Shown here piece by piece: positions 12,055-23,307 of a stretch of DNA of 64,000 nucleotides. The first letter of the stretch is position 1. Every line of letters begins with the position of its first letter. The position numbers were made by a program, and so were the translations under genes. The stretch is from Adineta steineri (lineage: Eukaryota; Rotifera; Eurotatoria; Adinetida; Adinetidae), in assembly GCA_905250115.1 (NCBI GenBank), contig CAJNOI010000044.1, positions 352,745-416,744 on the forward strand, written 5' to 3'. The notes below the pieces were generated by a model. The model did no database searches and was not told the DNA's origin. It worked only from the letters and a program-made list of their open reading frames with translations.

Positions 12055-14098
12055 CGAATCTAGAAGAAATTTTTCGATATTTTCTTTTTTCTTTCCTTTT
12101 CAAAATTAAAACGTAACTATATAAAATACGAAAAAAGAGAAATGCACTCGTTTACGCACACACATACTATTACTACTAGTAGATGACTGACTGGCTGGCT
12201 GAAAATCAATATGTACATCGAACATTTGCCCCACCGAATTCGGACGATGAATGAATGAACTACACGATCATTTTTTTCCTTTTTTCTTTCTGTATATATA
12301 TATTTAGGCGACGAAAGATACACGTGGTGATGAAGATTTTTCTTTTCCCTTTTCGCGCGCTTGTTACGTTGTTTTGTTTTGTTATAGATATAATAAATGA
12401 AATCAATTTATCCAGGGGGAAAACAAACATATAAATTATATATATCAATGAAGGACATCTTATGAACAAAGAGTCTATTATCTGAAATGAAAGAGAAGAC
12501 AAAAAAGAAATTCTAAAAAGGTCATTTAAGTACATTAAGTAATTTTTTCTATTTTAATTTCATCAACTATAATAAAACATTAATAAAAGAAGTGTATGTG
12601 TATGAATGTATATATATTATTTTTTTTCGTTCTTCATACTATCACATGCCACGTCATCATTCTTTATTACGACGACAAATAAAAGTAGAAAAAAAAGCAT
12701 GATTATCATTCGTTAATAATATTAAATATAGATAGAGAAGAACACTTTTATAGAAGAAAAATTTAATAAAAAAATAACAACTATATTTGATCTTGTATAG
12801 GTGTCATCGATCTAAAGTTTATTTATGACATGTAACAAGGTCAATTCGCCGACACTCCTCTCGTTATGCAATAGGAAGAAGAAGTATAGACGACGGATGT
12901 CAGAAGATAGATAGTGTATTTTCTTTCATTCTTTTTTTTTATTATATCCATTGAATAAATTCGAATTTATTCTATATTAAACTTCAGAAAAATGGACAAA
13001 ATTTATTTCACTTCGTAATTAAACATTATGTAGTTCTATACTTCCTTAGAAAAAGTGGGTGTGCTATTAATATAAAATGAAAAGAAAGAAAAAGAGAATA
13101 AATTTTAAGGTATATATAAAGTCATTAATAGACGGCAAGCTGTGCTCAGTATATAATTGATTCTGTCAGCAATGCCTATATGTAATAAACTAACAATTTT
13201 TAATATTTTCATTAATTTTTTTTTTGTCTTTGCTATTTTGTTAATAATCATCAACAACAGTGGATAGAAGACTCAAATGATACGATCGTTTTCTCGTGCT
13301 TTCTCTATTTTGTACTTCTCTCTCGTTTTCGCTCTCCCTCTTTCCCTCGTTCCCTTCCAACCTTTTCTCCTTCACAGTACATCCCGCATACCATCATGAT
13401 ACATACATGGCCATTTGTGCTCGCGCGCTTGTTCGCAAAAATGAATCGCGCGCGCGCGCGCGCTCGCGATAAGAGAGCGACCGAGCAAATAAGCAAACGG
13501 ACGCTTTTTCTTCTTTTCTTTTTGCCTATCGTGTATGTATACGCAAGCACACATTGCTTTTTTTCCTCTCTTCTTCGACGACCAATGTATAAGGGATATA
13601 TAGTATTTCAAGCCTGCAGTCGTTGTCGTCGTCGGTTTATTTCTATCTATTATTCACTTACGAATGAAAGAAAAAAAAAAAAAAAAGAATGTCAAGCAAG
13701 CTATCGGACGAGTGCGCTCGAGTACGAATCTGGATAACGACGCCATTTCTTTTTTCTCTATATATATATGTGCGTTCATTATATGGTCGAGAATCGGAGA
13801 AAAAAAGAGAGAGAACGAGAGAGACAGGGAGAGAGAGAGAAAGAAAAAAAAGAAATAAGAGAAGAATATAAACACTTTCTACGTACAAAATATACAGAAG
13901 CATATCATGATGAGAAACCTTTGTAAAACTCTATTAAATTTTATATGGTCATGTTAAATTTTATTACTGTAAATAGTCTCTTGAAATCCAAGTAAAAATT
14001 TAGTATACTTAAAAAAAATTGGAAGGTTTTCTTTGTATATATATATAACTTGGTTGGCAGCTAAGGAGAATTTACTTACTGGAGAGAAGAAAAAAAAA
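12055..14098. other. Divergent intergenic region EPC / S1P phosphatase
   Basis: About 2 kb between divergent genes, so it likely carries both promoters. It contains a polypyrimidine tract (~13297-13375), an alternating CG run (13447-13461), an A-run near 13671-13686 and a GA-rich polypurine tract (~13797-13860). The overlapping open frames here are low-complexity artefacts, and I see no real gene. Confidence 0.5.
13447..13468. repeat. Alternating (CG)n tract
   Basis: A run of alternating C and G, briefly interrupted by CTCG, lies inside otherwise AT-rich DNA. Such tracts can adopt Z-DNA. Its position in the shared EPC/S1P-phosphatase upstream region makes a promoter-associated role possible, but that is inference. 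Confidence 0.7.
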
Positions 14099-14108
14099 NN
14101 NNNNNNNN
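14099..14108. other. Assembly gap of 10 N
   Basis: Ten undetermined bases between an A-run and a T-run, 23 bases upstream of the S1P-phosphatase start. Homopolymers on both sides probably caused the gap. The frame upstream of the gap happens to stay open across it if its length is right, so the 5' end of the next gene is not fully certain. Confidence 0.98.
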
Positions 14109-14131
14109 TTTTTTTTCACAAGTTCATACTA

Positions 14132-16551
14132 ATGTTAAATATTCATCCAATTTTTACTTGGCTTAATGAACCAGAACATGTTGCTCGATTTCAACGTTAT
14201 TTCGGTATATTACCATTGACTGACCACAAACCTGATCTCATACCAAAATCTGATAAAAATAATCTCACTAAGAAAAATAATGATTTATATCATCGAGAAC
14301 ATAAAACAGAAGTATCTTATGATGCAAATGTATTAGATGAATGTATTGAAGAAATTCAACATAGTACGAATCAAAATGAAAATAAGAACACAAATTCTTC
14401 AAAAATTGATTATAGAGTAACATCATGGTTTTGGTATTATTTTTTTCAATTAGGATCTGCACTTGGAAATGAAATTTTTTATATTTTATTTTTTCCAATA
14501 TGGTATATATATACTTTCTTTTATCAGTATCAGAAAAATATATAGTTGATTTTTTCTTAAGGATATGGAATGTTGATGGATGTGTAGCAAGAAAAGTATC
14601 AATATGTTGGGCATTTTTTATGTTTATTGGACAAGCAACAAAAGATATTTTAGAAATACCACGACCACTAACACCACCAGTATTAAAATTAGAAAAACGG
14701 TAAAAATTATTAATCTAAAAATTTTGTTTTTTGTATTTATTTTTATTCATATATAGTTATATTGAAGAATATGGTTTTCCTTCTACTCATGCAATGTTTG
14801 CAGCTGGTATTCCATTTACACTTGTTCTTCTATCACATCAACGATATGATGTAAATTTATTCAATAAGAAAAAGTATTAAGAAGAAAACATATTTTTATT
14901 TAGTTTAATATATGGATTGGATTAGGTTGTGCATTGTGTGTATGTATATGGGTTTGTCTTAGTCGAATCTATCTTGGAATGCATTCATTTCTTGTAAGTT
15001 TATATCATTTGTTTTCAATCTTAGTCAATATAAAAGAGGAGAATTCTTTTTTTGTCTTTCAAGTGTGTTTGAGAAGAGAACAATCTTATTTTACTAGCAT
15101 ATATACTTAATAGAAGGTTGCAATGTACACTGTTAAAGGATATATGTACTTATAAATGAAGTGTTCTCTATCTCTTATTACATGATAATGATGAATAGAC
15201 AATACTTTAATATGAATCATTTGAATTTAGTGAGTTTATAGCAGATATTAAAACTCATCAAACCGTTTGAGTTTGAATATAACTGTTACCTGTAAACTAA
15301 TCTCTATATATATATATATCAAATATTTAAACATATAATCCTATACTTTATATTATTAAGTGCAAAATTGGTTGATCTTAATACTTCGTAAAATAAACTG
15401 TCTGGATATGATTTTACTTGTTTATATGTGTGCAAAATTATTTTAAGTATAGATACAAGACATGAAAGAAACTAATTCATATTGAAGCTTGAATGAATCA
15501 ATGAGTTTCAATATTAGAATCAAATTCAGACGATTTAAAATTTAATGTATGTCTAATGATAGAGAGATTAAATATTTGATTATTTTGATTTCATTGAAAA
15601 GATTTTATATTATTCATTGCCCACATAATTTATGTCTAATATTGTTTTAAGCAATATTAGCATTCGAGTCAAATTACAGAAATATGATTTTGTATCAGTC
15701 GGGCCTAGTTTACATCAGACTCTCATTTTAGTAAAATCGTAACGAAAAATATGCTAATACAAAATTTTAAGAAAAGAATGTTCTGTTTCATCAATACAAT
15801 ATCATATATGTTCATTTTAATTAAAGATAAAATAAAAATATCCTATTTCAATACTCAAAGACTTTTATACAGTTCATAAAAATATCGACCTTTAAATAAT
15901 CTCGTTGGCATATAGTAATACATAAATGAAGATATGCTCGTTTAAAATTGTGTACATATTAAATAAATCTTTTTTTATTAATTTTTATAGGATATCATAG
16001 GCGGCACTATTTATGCATTAATATTAGTCTTTGTTATGTTTCCATGTGTTAATACAATTGATAATTTTATATTAGATTTTACTTTATCACCTATACTTAA
16101 TTTTTGTCTTGGAATATTTTTAATAAAATGTTATCCAAGTGTTAAACAATGGTCAACAGCTCGTTCTGATACAACTGTTATATTGGGTAGTACATTTGGT
16201 TTTTTATCATCAGCAACATTATTGAATGCAATAGGTTATCTAGAAAAGCCAATATTTCCTCCAACTTATCCAATAATTCCACCAAATTTAGGTCTTTGTT
16301 TTCTACGAACAATTCTTGGTTTAGTTTTTGTCTATATTACACGACAAGTAGTTAAAACAGTTGTATTACGATGTACATGTTCTGTATATGGACTTGATTG
16401 GAAAGATCCAAATTCTAAACGTTATGCAAAAGTTGAAATGCCTTATTATTATTTAACTTATTTTGCTATTGGATTTAATATTGGTTTTACATGTCCATTT
16501 CTATTTCGTTCTATAGGAATTAATCGTGATTATAGTTTTACAGAATTATGA
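14132..16551 (+). CDS. SGPP: Sphingosine-1-phosphate phosphatase
   Basis: Exons 14132-14502, 14562-14699, 14757-14850, 14904-14993 and 15991-16551 join in phase to 417 residues. SGPP enzymes are ER membrane lipid phosphatases of the PAP2 superfamily that dephosphorylate sphingosine-1-phosphate. All three PAP2 motifs are present: KDILEIPRP (Lys151 to Arg158/Pro159, KX6RP), PSTH at 178-181, and SRIYLGMHSFLD at 221-232 (SRXXXXXHXXXD). HVARFQRYFG near residue 20 and PPVLKLEKR after motif 1 are typical of SGPP1/2 and distinguish it from dolichyl or glucose-6-phosphatases. Several hydrophobic segments follow. ATG 14132 fits the family N-terminus. The fourth intron (14994-15990, ~1 kb) is far longer than its neighbours and splits motif 3. 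Confidence 0.94.
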
Positions 16552-16721
16552 ATAAATTAGTCAAATCGATTGTATTTCTTCGAGCACATATCACCATATC
16601 AAACAATCTTTAGTTTAATTGTTGTTCTTTTTCTTTATTGCTTTATTGTCATCTTATCTTGCACGCATCAAACAAAAGCCTATTGATAATCAAAATAAAA
16701 AAATATTGCTTTGTTTTTTCT

Positions 16722-16752
<31 letters not shown>

Positions 16753-17291
16753 AACAGCACTTTGTTCGCATCGTATCAAGGCATACTCAAAAGGAACTAT
16801 GACAGACAATAGCATAGTCTCATGATACAATAGCAAACAACAACAATACTTATTATATATTGAGAAAAAGAATAATAAGAGAATATTCCCAAGTGTCAAA
16901 ATGCATCTCAGTTGATTTTCATGTACCAATAAAATATTTGATAGTTTCAATCGATTCAATCATAATAATAATACAACCAATCTCATAAAGAAATGACTTT
17001 AATTCATAAAAAAAAGAAGAAGAAGAAAGGTTTTATTAGTTTTTCTCTTATTTCAATATTTATAATTTATTTTTGTAAAAGTTCTTTTTTTTCTCTCTCT
17101 CTCTTTTCTATGAAGTAATGATTAATTGTTAGTAAAGATTTCCTATATGTCTTCGTTTAGAAAAAAAAGGAAATGATTTTTTTTTCTTCTAACAATAAAT
17201 AGCAAATCATTTGAACATAATATAAATTATTTTGTTCAATTTTATTTGAGTTTAAAAATCACTTTTATGTGTGAATTCAGTCAGAAAAAAA

Positions 17292-17330
<39 letters not shown>

Positions 17331-19913
17331 TTTCTTTCCTTCTCTCAAGAGAGTTATTCTGTATGCATATGCGTCTATTATGTACGAATAAATAACGAAA
17401 GAGATGACGTTTTTTTTTCAAGGTAAAAAAGATTTTTCTTATGAATAATAACTCTTGAAAACATTAACTTCCATCGGTTAGTGTTTTTTTTTCTCACCAC
17501 AGAAAAAAAATGTCGATTTTCTTTTTTCGTTACTTGTCTGTCTTGGTAGAAGATTTATTCACTCGTCATTCTTTCATCGTTAATATATGTCGTGCGTGCC
17601 GCCTGTCTGAGATTCTCTTTCCACTTTACAATATGACTGTATTTATTTGATCGATCGTAACTAAGCAACTAGCTCCTTGTATTAATGATATTTAAGAATG
17701 AACATTCTTTCTTTCTTTCTTTCTTTTTTCTCCTTTTTTTCTGTGTGTGACATCTGATGTCGTATGTTCATTAGTTGTGACGTGTCTTGAACAAAGATTA
17801 TGACGACTAATTGAAATATGTTATAATAACCGTCTGTGTTTCAAATAGAGTCCTATCTTTACGTCTATCAGATGTGTCAATCTTTTGATTTCTTGATTGT
17901 TCCAATGAGTCTAATCATGTCTGAAAGAAAGGAAGAGACAAGACGTCATATCGTGTGCATGTCTTTCAAATAATTACCAATGAAATAGAGTGAGTATCTT
18001 ATGCCAAATCTTCAATCAAGTTAAAATAAGTTAATAATAGGGTTCATGTTGAGAATGAATTATGATTTAAGACATAGATTAAATTGATGACAGTTAAATT
18101 ACAATGAACAATAAGAGAATGATTAGTTTATTACATGAATATTTAGTATATATATTTTTTCTATTTACGAATTTGTAACCAATGAATTTAATATATGAGT
18201 ACATAGAGACACATGTATATATCCGGGGTTAGATACTAGGGGAGTAATAAAAGTAATAGGAAGAATAATGACTCAACTGGACGTCGGAAGTCGAGCATAA
18301 AGCACACTCAGATAGATAACACCCCTCTCTAATTTTCTCTTTTCTTTTGTTGTTTATGTCTTTCATTTCTTATTCTACTAATATTATTATTCTACACAAA
18401 TATCCCTGGACTAGATTAGGTATATGTTTTTTATCGAATGAATACAAGATGTGCCCTTACATATATATATATATACCTAGATTTGTATACTTTATGTTTA
18501 GTGATTTATGTGTTTATATCATCTAGTCGTCTATATGATATATAGTTAATATTTATTCATTGGTCGTTTAATAGTTAAGATCATGTGAAGTATGATTAAG
18601 CATGAAAATAAGTATAGACACTGACAAATGAATACATATATATGCGTTTATTATATCGTTCTTGAATCGAAAGAAAACATTTATTTGACCTTGAACTAAG
18701 ATGAAAGTACCGATTTATATAATCGTTATCGGATTGACATATGTATAAAACATATATTTAATGTAAATTTTCACATATTTTGATTCATGGTAAATGTATT
18801 AGAAGAAAAAAAATGTCTCGAGTTTATTATTGCCTTATATAAATATATATATTGAAATTTTCATCTAATAATCTACTTGAATAATGATGGATTTCATAAG
18901 TTGTATTTTTTTTCTTCTAATTGTCAAGGCAAAAAATAGTCTAATGATGATTATTTCCGATTATGAATGAGTGACTATCCCACTTGTCTATTTTTATTAT
19001 AAGTTTAACTATATATAGACTATTGTTATCAAGTATTCTATTAGATATTTGAACAATGAACATCAAAATTAAATTAATAAAAGAGAAAAAAAGAGAAAGC
19101 TTCTAAGATCAGATTAAGTTTTCTATATTCTTGAACTGAATGTCATCATCAATTGTGTCAATATAAGTCTTCATCAAGAAAACTAAGAAGAAAAAAAAGA
19201 AAAAAAGAAAGAAATATCTTTGATTATCTCTTCTTGTTAAGTAATGTTTTTGTATTATCTCATTTTCTTTTTTTCCTTATTTTTTTATCTTTATCAAGTA
19301 AATATAAATTGTGTAAATGTGAATCGAATATTTTTTTTCTCTTCTTTTTCTTCTTTCTCTACTTGATGTTTGAGGCATCTTCAACGTCATTGGAACGGAT
19401 AGAAATAACGACAACATTATGCTCATTAACATTGTCGTTTCCTCAAGGCAAGAAAAGAAACTGTTGAAAAGGAAGAGAAAAAAAAATCATTATCACCAAT
19501 TGAAACCGTCTAGTTGTCTATGCGAACTTTCACCTTATTCATGTGCTCATATTAACTTACCTTGAAAAGTAAATTAAAATTTACATATTTTTTCTTTTTC
19601 GAAACGAAATTATGAGTTCGTTTTTTACCTGTCTATTTTTATCAATAAGGTAAAAGATTTAAATATGTTATTAATGCGTCAATATGCAAGCTAAATTTCA
19701 ATCCATTTGTTATCTGAAGGTCACCATTTTTTTTTGCTTCGTCTTGATATTTTAGTAATTCAATCAGGCTTTTTTTTTTGCTTTTACTATGTATATATTG
19801 ACTTGAGTCTATGCTTCTTTTTTTTCTCTGTAGATAAATATATGGAGCAACTTCTTTTTTTTTCTCACAATTGATCATATTTATTGTTGAAAGTTTATAT
19901 TACTGACTAAATT
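16552..19913. other. Intergenic, S1P phosphatase to orphan membrane protein
   Basis: About 3.4 kb of AT-rich, low-complexity DNA. It holds a (TA)n near 16723-16746, a (TC)n microsatellite at about 17297-17328, (TTTC)n near 17705-17728 and many A/T runs. Short open frames (for example 19153-19467 on the plus strand) are Lys/Phe-rich and look non-coding. I see no supported gene. Confidence 0.45.
17297..17328. repeat. (TC)n microsatellite
   Basis: An uninterrupted dinucleotide TC run of roughly 30 bases, followed by pyrimidine-rich sequence. Simple-sequence repeat with no sign of function. Confidence 0.8.
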
Positions 19914-21102
19914 ATGAATGATCTATCGGAGAATATGGATCTCGATGGATCGTTTGATTTCTCGTCAACAGATGAAATTAAAGAACAATCTCAACTAGTT
20001 TATAATAGTACAGTGAATGGTACTTTACGTTCGTTGGAAAAAGATTTCGATACTAATAATGATACTATGCGACTTTTATTTATTACAATTGCTATCATTA
20101 TTGTACTTATCTGTATAACAATATCAACGATTTTATTTATTTGCATTTGTCTTAATCGGTATGTAGAAAAAAAAATTTCTTATGATATATTATTTATAAA
20201 TGCGTGTAAAATCGAATTAAATGTTTACTTTTTCGTTTAATTGAGATTTGAAATTTTACGGTTTCTTTTACTTATCTCAGAATATAATGCTAGTACTGTA
20301 CATATATATATTGAAAAAGGATCAGTTGTTGACATAACATGGCATATAGAGTAACATCAAAACTGGTGTTTTCATTGACGCATGATCCTATTTCATATAG
20401 AATATCTGTTTCATTTGCTTCCTTCTTATTGCCTTAAGAATCAGTTGATTGTTGAACTGAATAATAAGACTATTCCTTAAGGCATTATTCATAAATATTT
20501 CATTAATTTATGGAAATAAATCAGCAAAAGAAGCAATAAATTGTTTATTTAAAGAAACTTTTCAAAAAAAAGAAATTGATGAAATCCCACTGAGATATTT
20601 CGAAACCTATGAAAATTTACATTAACAATCATTTGAAATTATTCGGATATATAATAATTATTGTAAACCTCACTTAAATTATAAATCATACTTTTTTTCA
20701 TTTCGGATCTAAAAAAGTCTTTTGAATTACATTATATATTTTCTATTATTTTCAAGACGTCGTAATTCCAGACGTGAAGAAAAGCAGGATCAACTTCTTC
20801 CATCTGAACAATTCGAAAAAATACCTGACAATAGAAAATCTTTAATAAATTCAGTAAGTATTTTCTCGTTATTATTCATTTAAAAAAATTAATCACAAAA
20901 AATTTAGTCAAAACAAAATATTAATCCAACTGTACCATTTCACAGTACTCAACAATCTATTAAAAAAACTTTATCATCATCATCAAGCATTAATCCTAAT
21001 GAAAAAATACAAATAAGACCATATTATTATGATAATCTTGACGATATTCCGTTTATTGATGAATCAAGACCTACAAGTTTTATCGATGTTACACGAGTTT
21101 AA
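19914..21102 (+). CDS. Orphan single-pass membrane protein
   Basis: Three exons, 19914-20158, 20757-20853 and 20908-21102, join in phase to 178 residues. I do not recognise a family. Residues 1-58 are acidic and polar with N-glycosylation sequons (NST, NGT, NDT). A strong transmembrane helix follows (LLFITIAIIIVLICITISTI, about 59-80), then Arg-rich residues CLNRRRNSRREEK and a polar tail of ~90 residues. With no signal peptide and a basic flank after the helix, a type III orientation (N-terminus outside, tail in cytosol) is predicted. The tail has Ser runs and a Tyr cluster (RPYYYDNLDD) that could be phosphorylated or bind adaptors. The first intron is 598 nt and the second 54 nt. The clean in-phase splices and coherent topology argue that the gene is real. 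Confidence 0.62.
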
Positions 21103-22631
21103 TAAGATTCCAACATTTTCTATCATCAGTTTAAATGAACAGTAAAAATCATCGATAACGGGATTAAGTCAGATATATATATATACATATATATTTAGTC
21201 TATATTTTTATTTTTTTTCCTCATTGTTTTCTTTCTGTTTTTTGATCTGGATAAGGTAAAATATCTTGTTGAATTAATTAAATGTTTTTGTCATTTATTG
21301 AAACAAAATATAATGTTGTTTGTGTTTATAAAAAAAAACAAAACGATACATATTAGTATATCATCTTCGAGAAACTATTGAAATAGTATTTTATTTAATA
21401 GACGATATTAAACGAAATATATCATTCAATTGTTATACAAAGAATTACATATCAGTAATTCAAGTAGTTTGTCTACATCGATTTTAAATTGATGATTTAC
21501 GATGACAGGTATACGTGCTTGCTATCGTTCTAAACTATGGTTGTCATGATATACGATTGTAATATTCACAGTATAGACATATGTGATGTAATGCAGATAG
21601 TTTTGATTGTATTGAGACTGAATATTTTCTTTTTTTTTTATAAAAACTATTTCAAGATCGAAAAGATTGCGTAGTGACAATTACTCGTTTTGTAGAGATT
21701 TAGATTTATCCTTGAAAAAAGACATTATCATTAAGAGACGCGGCAAACCATTCAATCTGTGATGTTATTTAAGGACTGTACTTGAAGGTTTGGTTTGTTA
21801 TGCGTAAAATTAATTTTTCATGGTTTTTGTAATACTTACAAAAAAATAATAAAGGTTGATGTATTAGTTTAAAAGTCTTTTTTAAGCTAAAAGGAAACTT
21901 TTGTTTTTATATTGAAATTAAAATATTTAAAATGTTATTATTTTAAAAAATCGGTATAATCAATTTTTCACTATTCAAACATGTACCAAAATGCAAATAG
22001 AAACAATAGAAATCCTAATGTATTTTTTTTTGTCATCTTACTGTGTAGCATTATAAATGAATGGTGTGATACCATTGAAATTATTTATATCTTAAATAGA
22101 CAAACGAAATTTGTAATGAACATTCGAATAGCTAATAATTTCGTCCTTCATTTTTTGCTGAATTTTTTCTAAAGCTCCTCTCGAAATGTTGATATTAGTT
22201 TGTTACTTGATCCTTTCAATAGCACTTTTTCAATAGATACTTGTTATTATTAATTTCATCGAAATATTTATTATTCACACTTCTTTTTTTTTGTCAGTAT
22301 AATTAACATAGCATTTAAAATTTGATTATTATATAAAACAAAATAATGTTCAATCAAATAAATCCACATGATTATTCGATATATAACATACCATATGTAG
22401 ACATTAAATACTGTTATATCATAGTAATATTTCGAATGTTCGAACATATCGATGAACTGTCATGACACCATTATGTATCTTTTTGATCAAAGGAAGAAAA
22501 AAACATGACATTTGATTACGCAAGTGTCTTCTTCCTTTTTTTTTCGTTCGTGTTCATTTACGCTTCACTTGTTGCTTAACTTTATGATACATACATTCAG
22601 AAGAATATTTTCATTTACAAAAAACTAAAAT
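21103..22631. other. Intergenic
   Basis: AT-rich sequence between two plus-strand orphan genes. It includes the 3' UTR of the membrane protein and a (TA)n-like stretch near 21174-21196. A 63-codon open frame at 21981-22172 has no recognisable features and I do not call it. Confidence 0.4.
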
Positions 22632-22991
22632 ATGCACTTCAATTCTCGTCTTCAGTTTTATTTTGTAACTTATCTTTTCTTTTTTTTAACATTATCTGTT
22701 CATTCAATAATAGTTGTTAACTTATGGAATGCATGTCTTGATGTATCTGTGGAAAAAAATGTATTTCCAATATCATTAATACAATCATCGGACTACTATC
22801 AATTATGTCCATCTCAAGAACAACATTGGCGTCGATTTGGTTCATCAGAATTTCGTATGCATATCTTACGAACAAGTGAACCATTAGTTGATAAACATAT
22901 TTCATTACAACATAATGGTTATGTTCATTTTCATAATGAAACAAGAACAACAGTTGCAAGATGGTATGGAGCAGATCATGAAGAACTTTAA
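22632..22991 (+). CDS. Orphan small secreted protein
   Basis: Single-exon frame of 119 residues with a clear N-terminal signal peptide: a hydrophobic core (FYFVTYLFFFLTLSV, residues 9-23) followed by a polar turn, with likely cleavage near HS-II at about 25-26. The mature ~94 residues contain two cysteines (NACLDVS and LCPSQ) that could form one disulphide, one N-glycosylation sequon (NET), and an Arg/His/Trp-rich C-terminal half. I do not recognise a domain, and the C-terminus is short and charged (GADHEEL). No intron is visible. It could be a lineage-restricted secreted factor or a small fragment of a larger family. Codon use looks coding, but expression evidence would be needed. Confidence 0.55.
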   Translation: MHFNSRLQFYFVTYLFFFLTLSVHSIIVVNLWNACLDVSVEKNVFPISLIQSSDYYQLCPSQEQHWRRFGSSEFRMHILRTSEPLVDKHISLQHNGYVHFHNETRTTVARWYGADHEEL

Positions 22992-23307
22992 AAACTAAAT
23001 ATTATTGTTTGTTTTTTTTTTGTTTTAATATCCGATGAAAATCATCACTATAGATGTATTTTTTTTCTCTTAAAATAACAAGAAGAAGAAGAAAGAGAGA
23101 ATAAAAAGCGACTGCAAACAAGAAAAGAAAACATAATATAAATAAACCAGAACCACATTAGTGAAAAGAAAAAAAAAACGAAACAGCACCAATAATAAAA
23201 ACAAAGAAATAACAAAAAAGGACTTTCTTTCTCTCCTTATAATAAATGAAAATAAACTAGCAATAAATATGTAAACAAAACGAAAATTGTTGGTTTATTG
23301 CCTAAGA
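22992..23307. other. Convergent 3' region
   Basis: Short A-rich spacer containing the 3' ends of the secreted-protein gene (+) and the kinectin/RRBP1-like gene (-). No other feature seen. Confidence 0.45.

Noticed and set aside
13305..13903. Several overlapping open frames on both strands, rich in Arg/Lys or Phe/Leu/Ser
   Set aside because: They arise from CG, GA and CT simple sequence, where stop codons are rare. The products are low-complexity with no domain or signal.
16723..16746. (TA)n run as a possible promoter TATA box
   Set aside because: It follows the stop of the S1P phosphatase gene and no gene starts nearby on either strand. Simple repeat only.
19153..19467. 104-codon plus-strand frame
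   Set aside because: Lys/Arg run followed by Phe/Leu runs, typical of A/T homopolymer translation. No splice or start context supports it.
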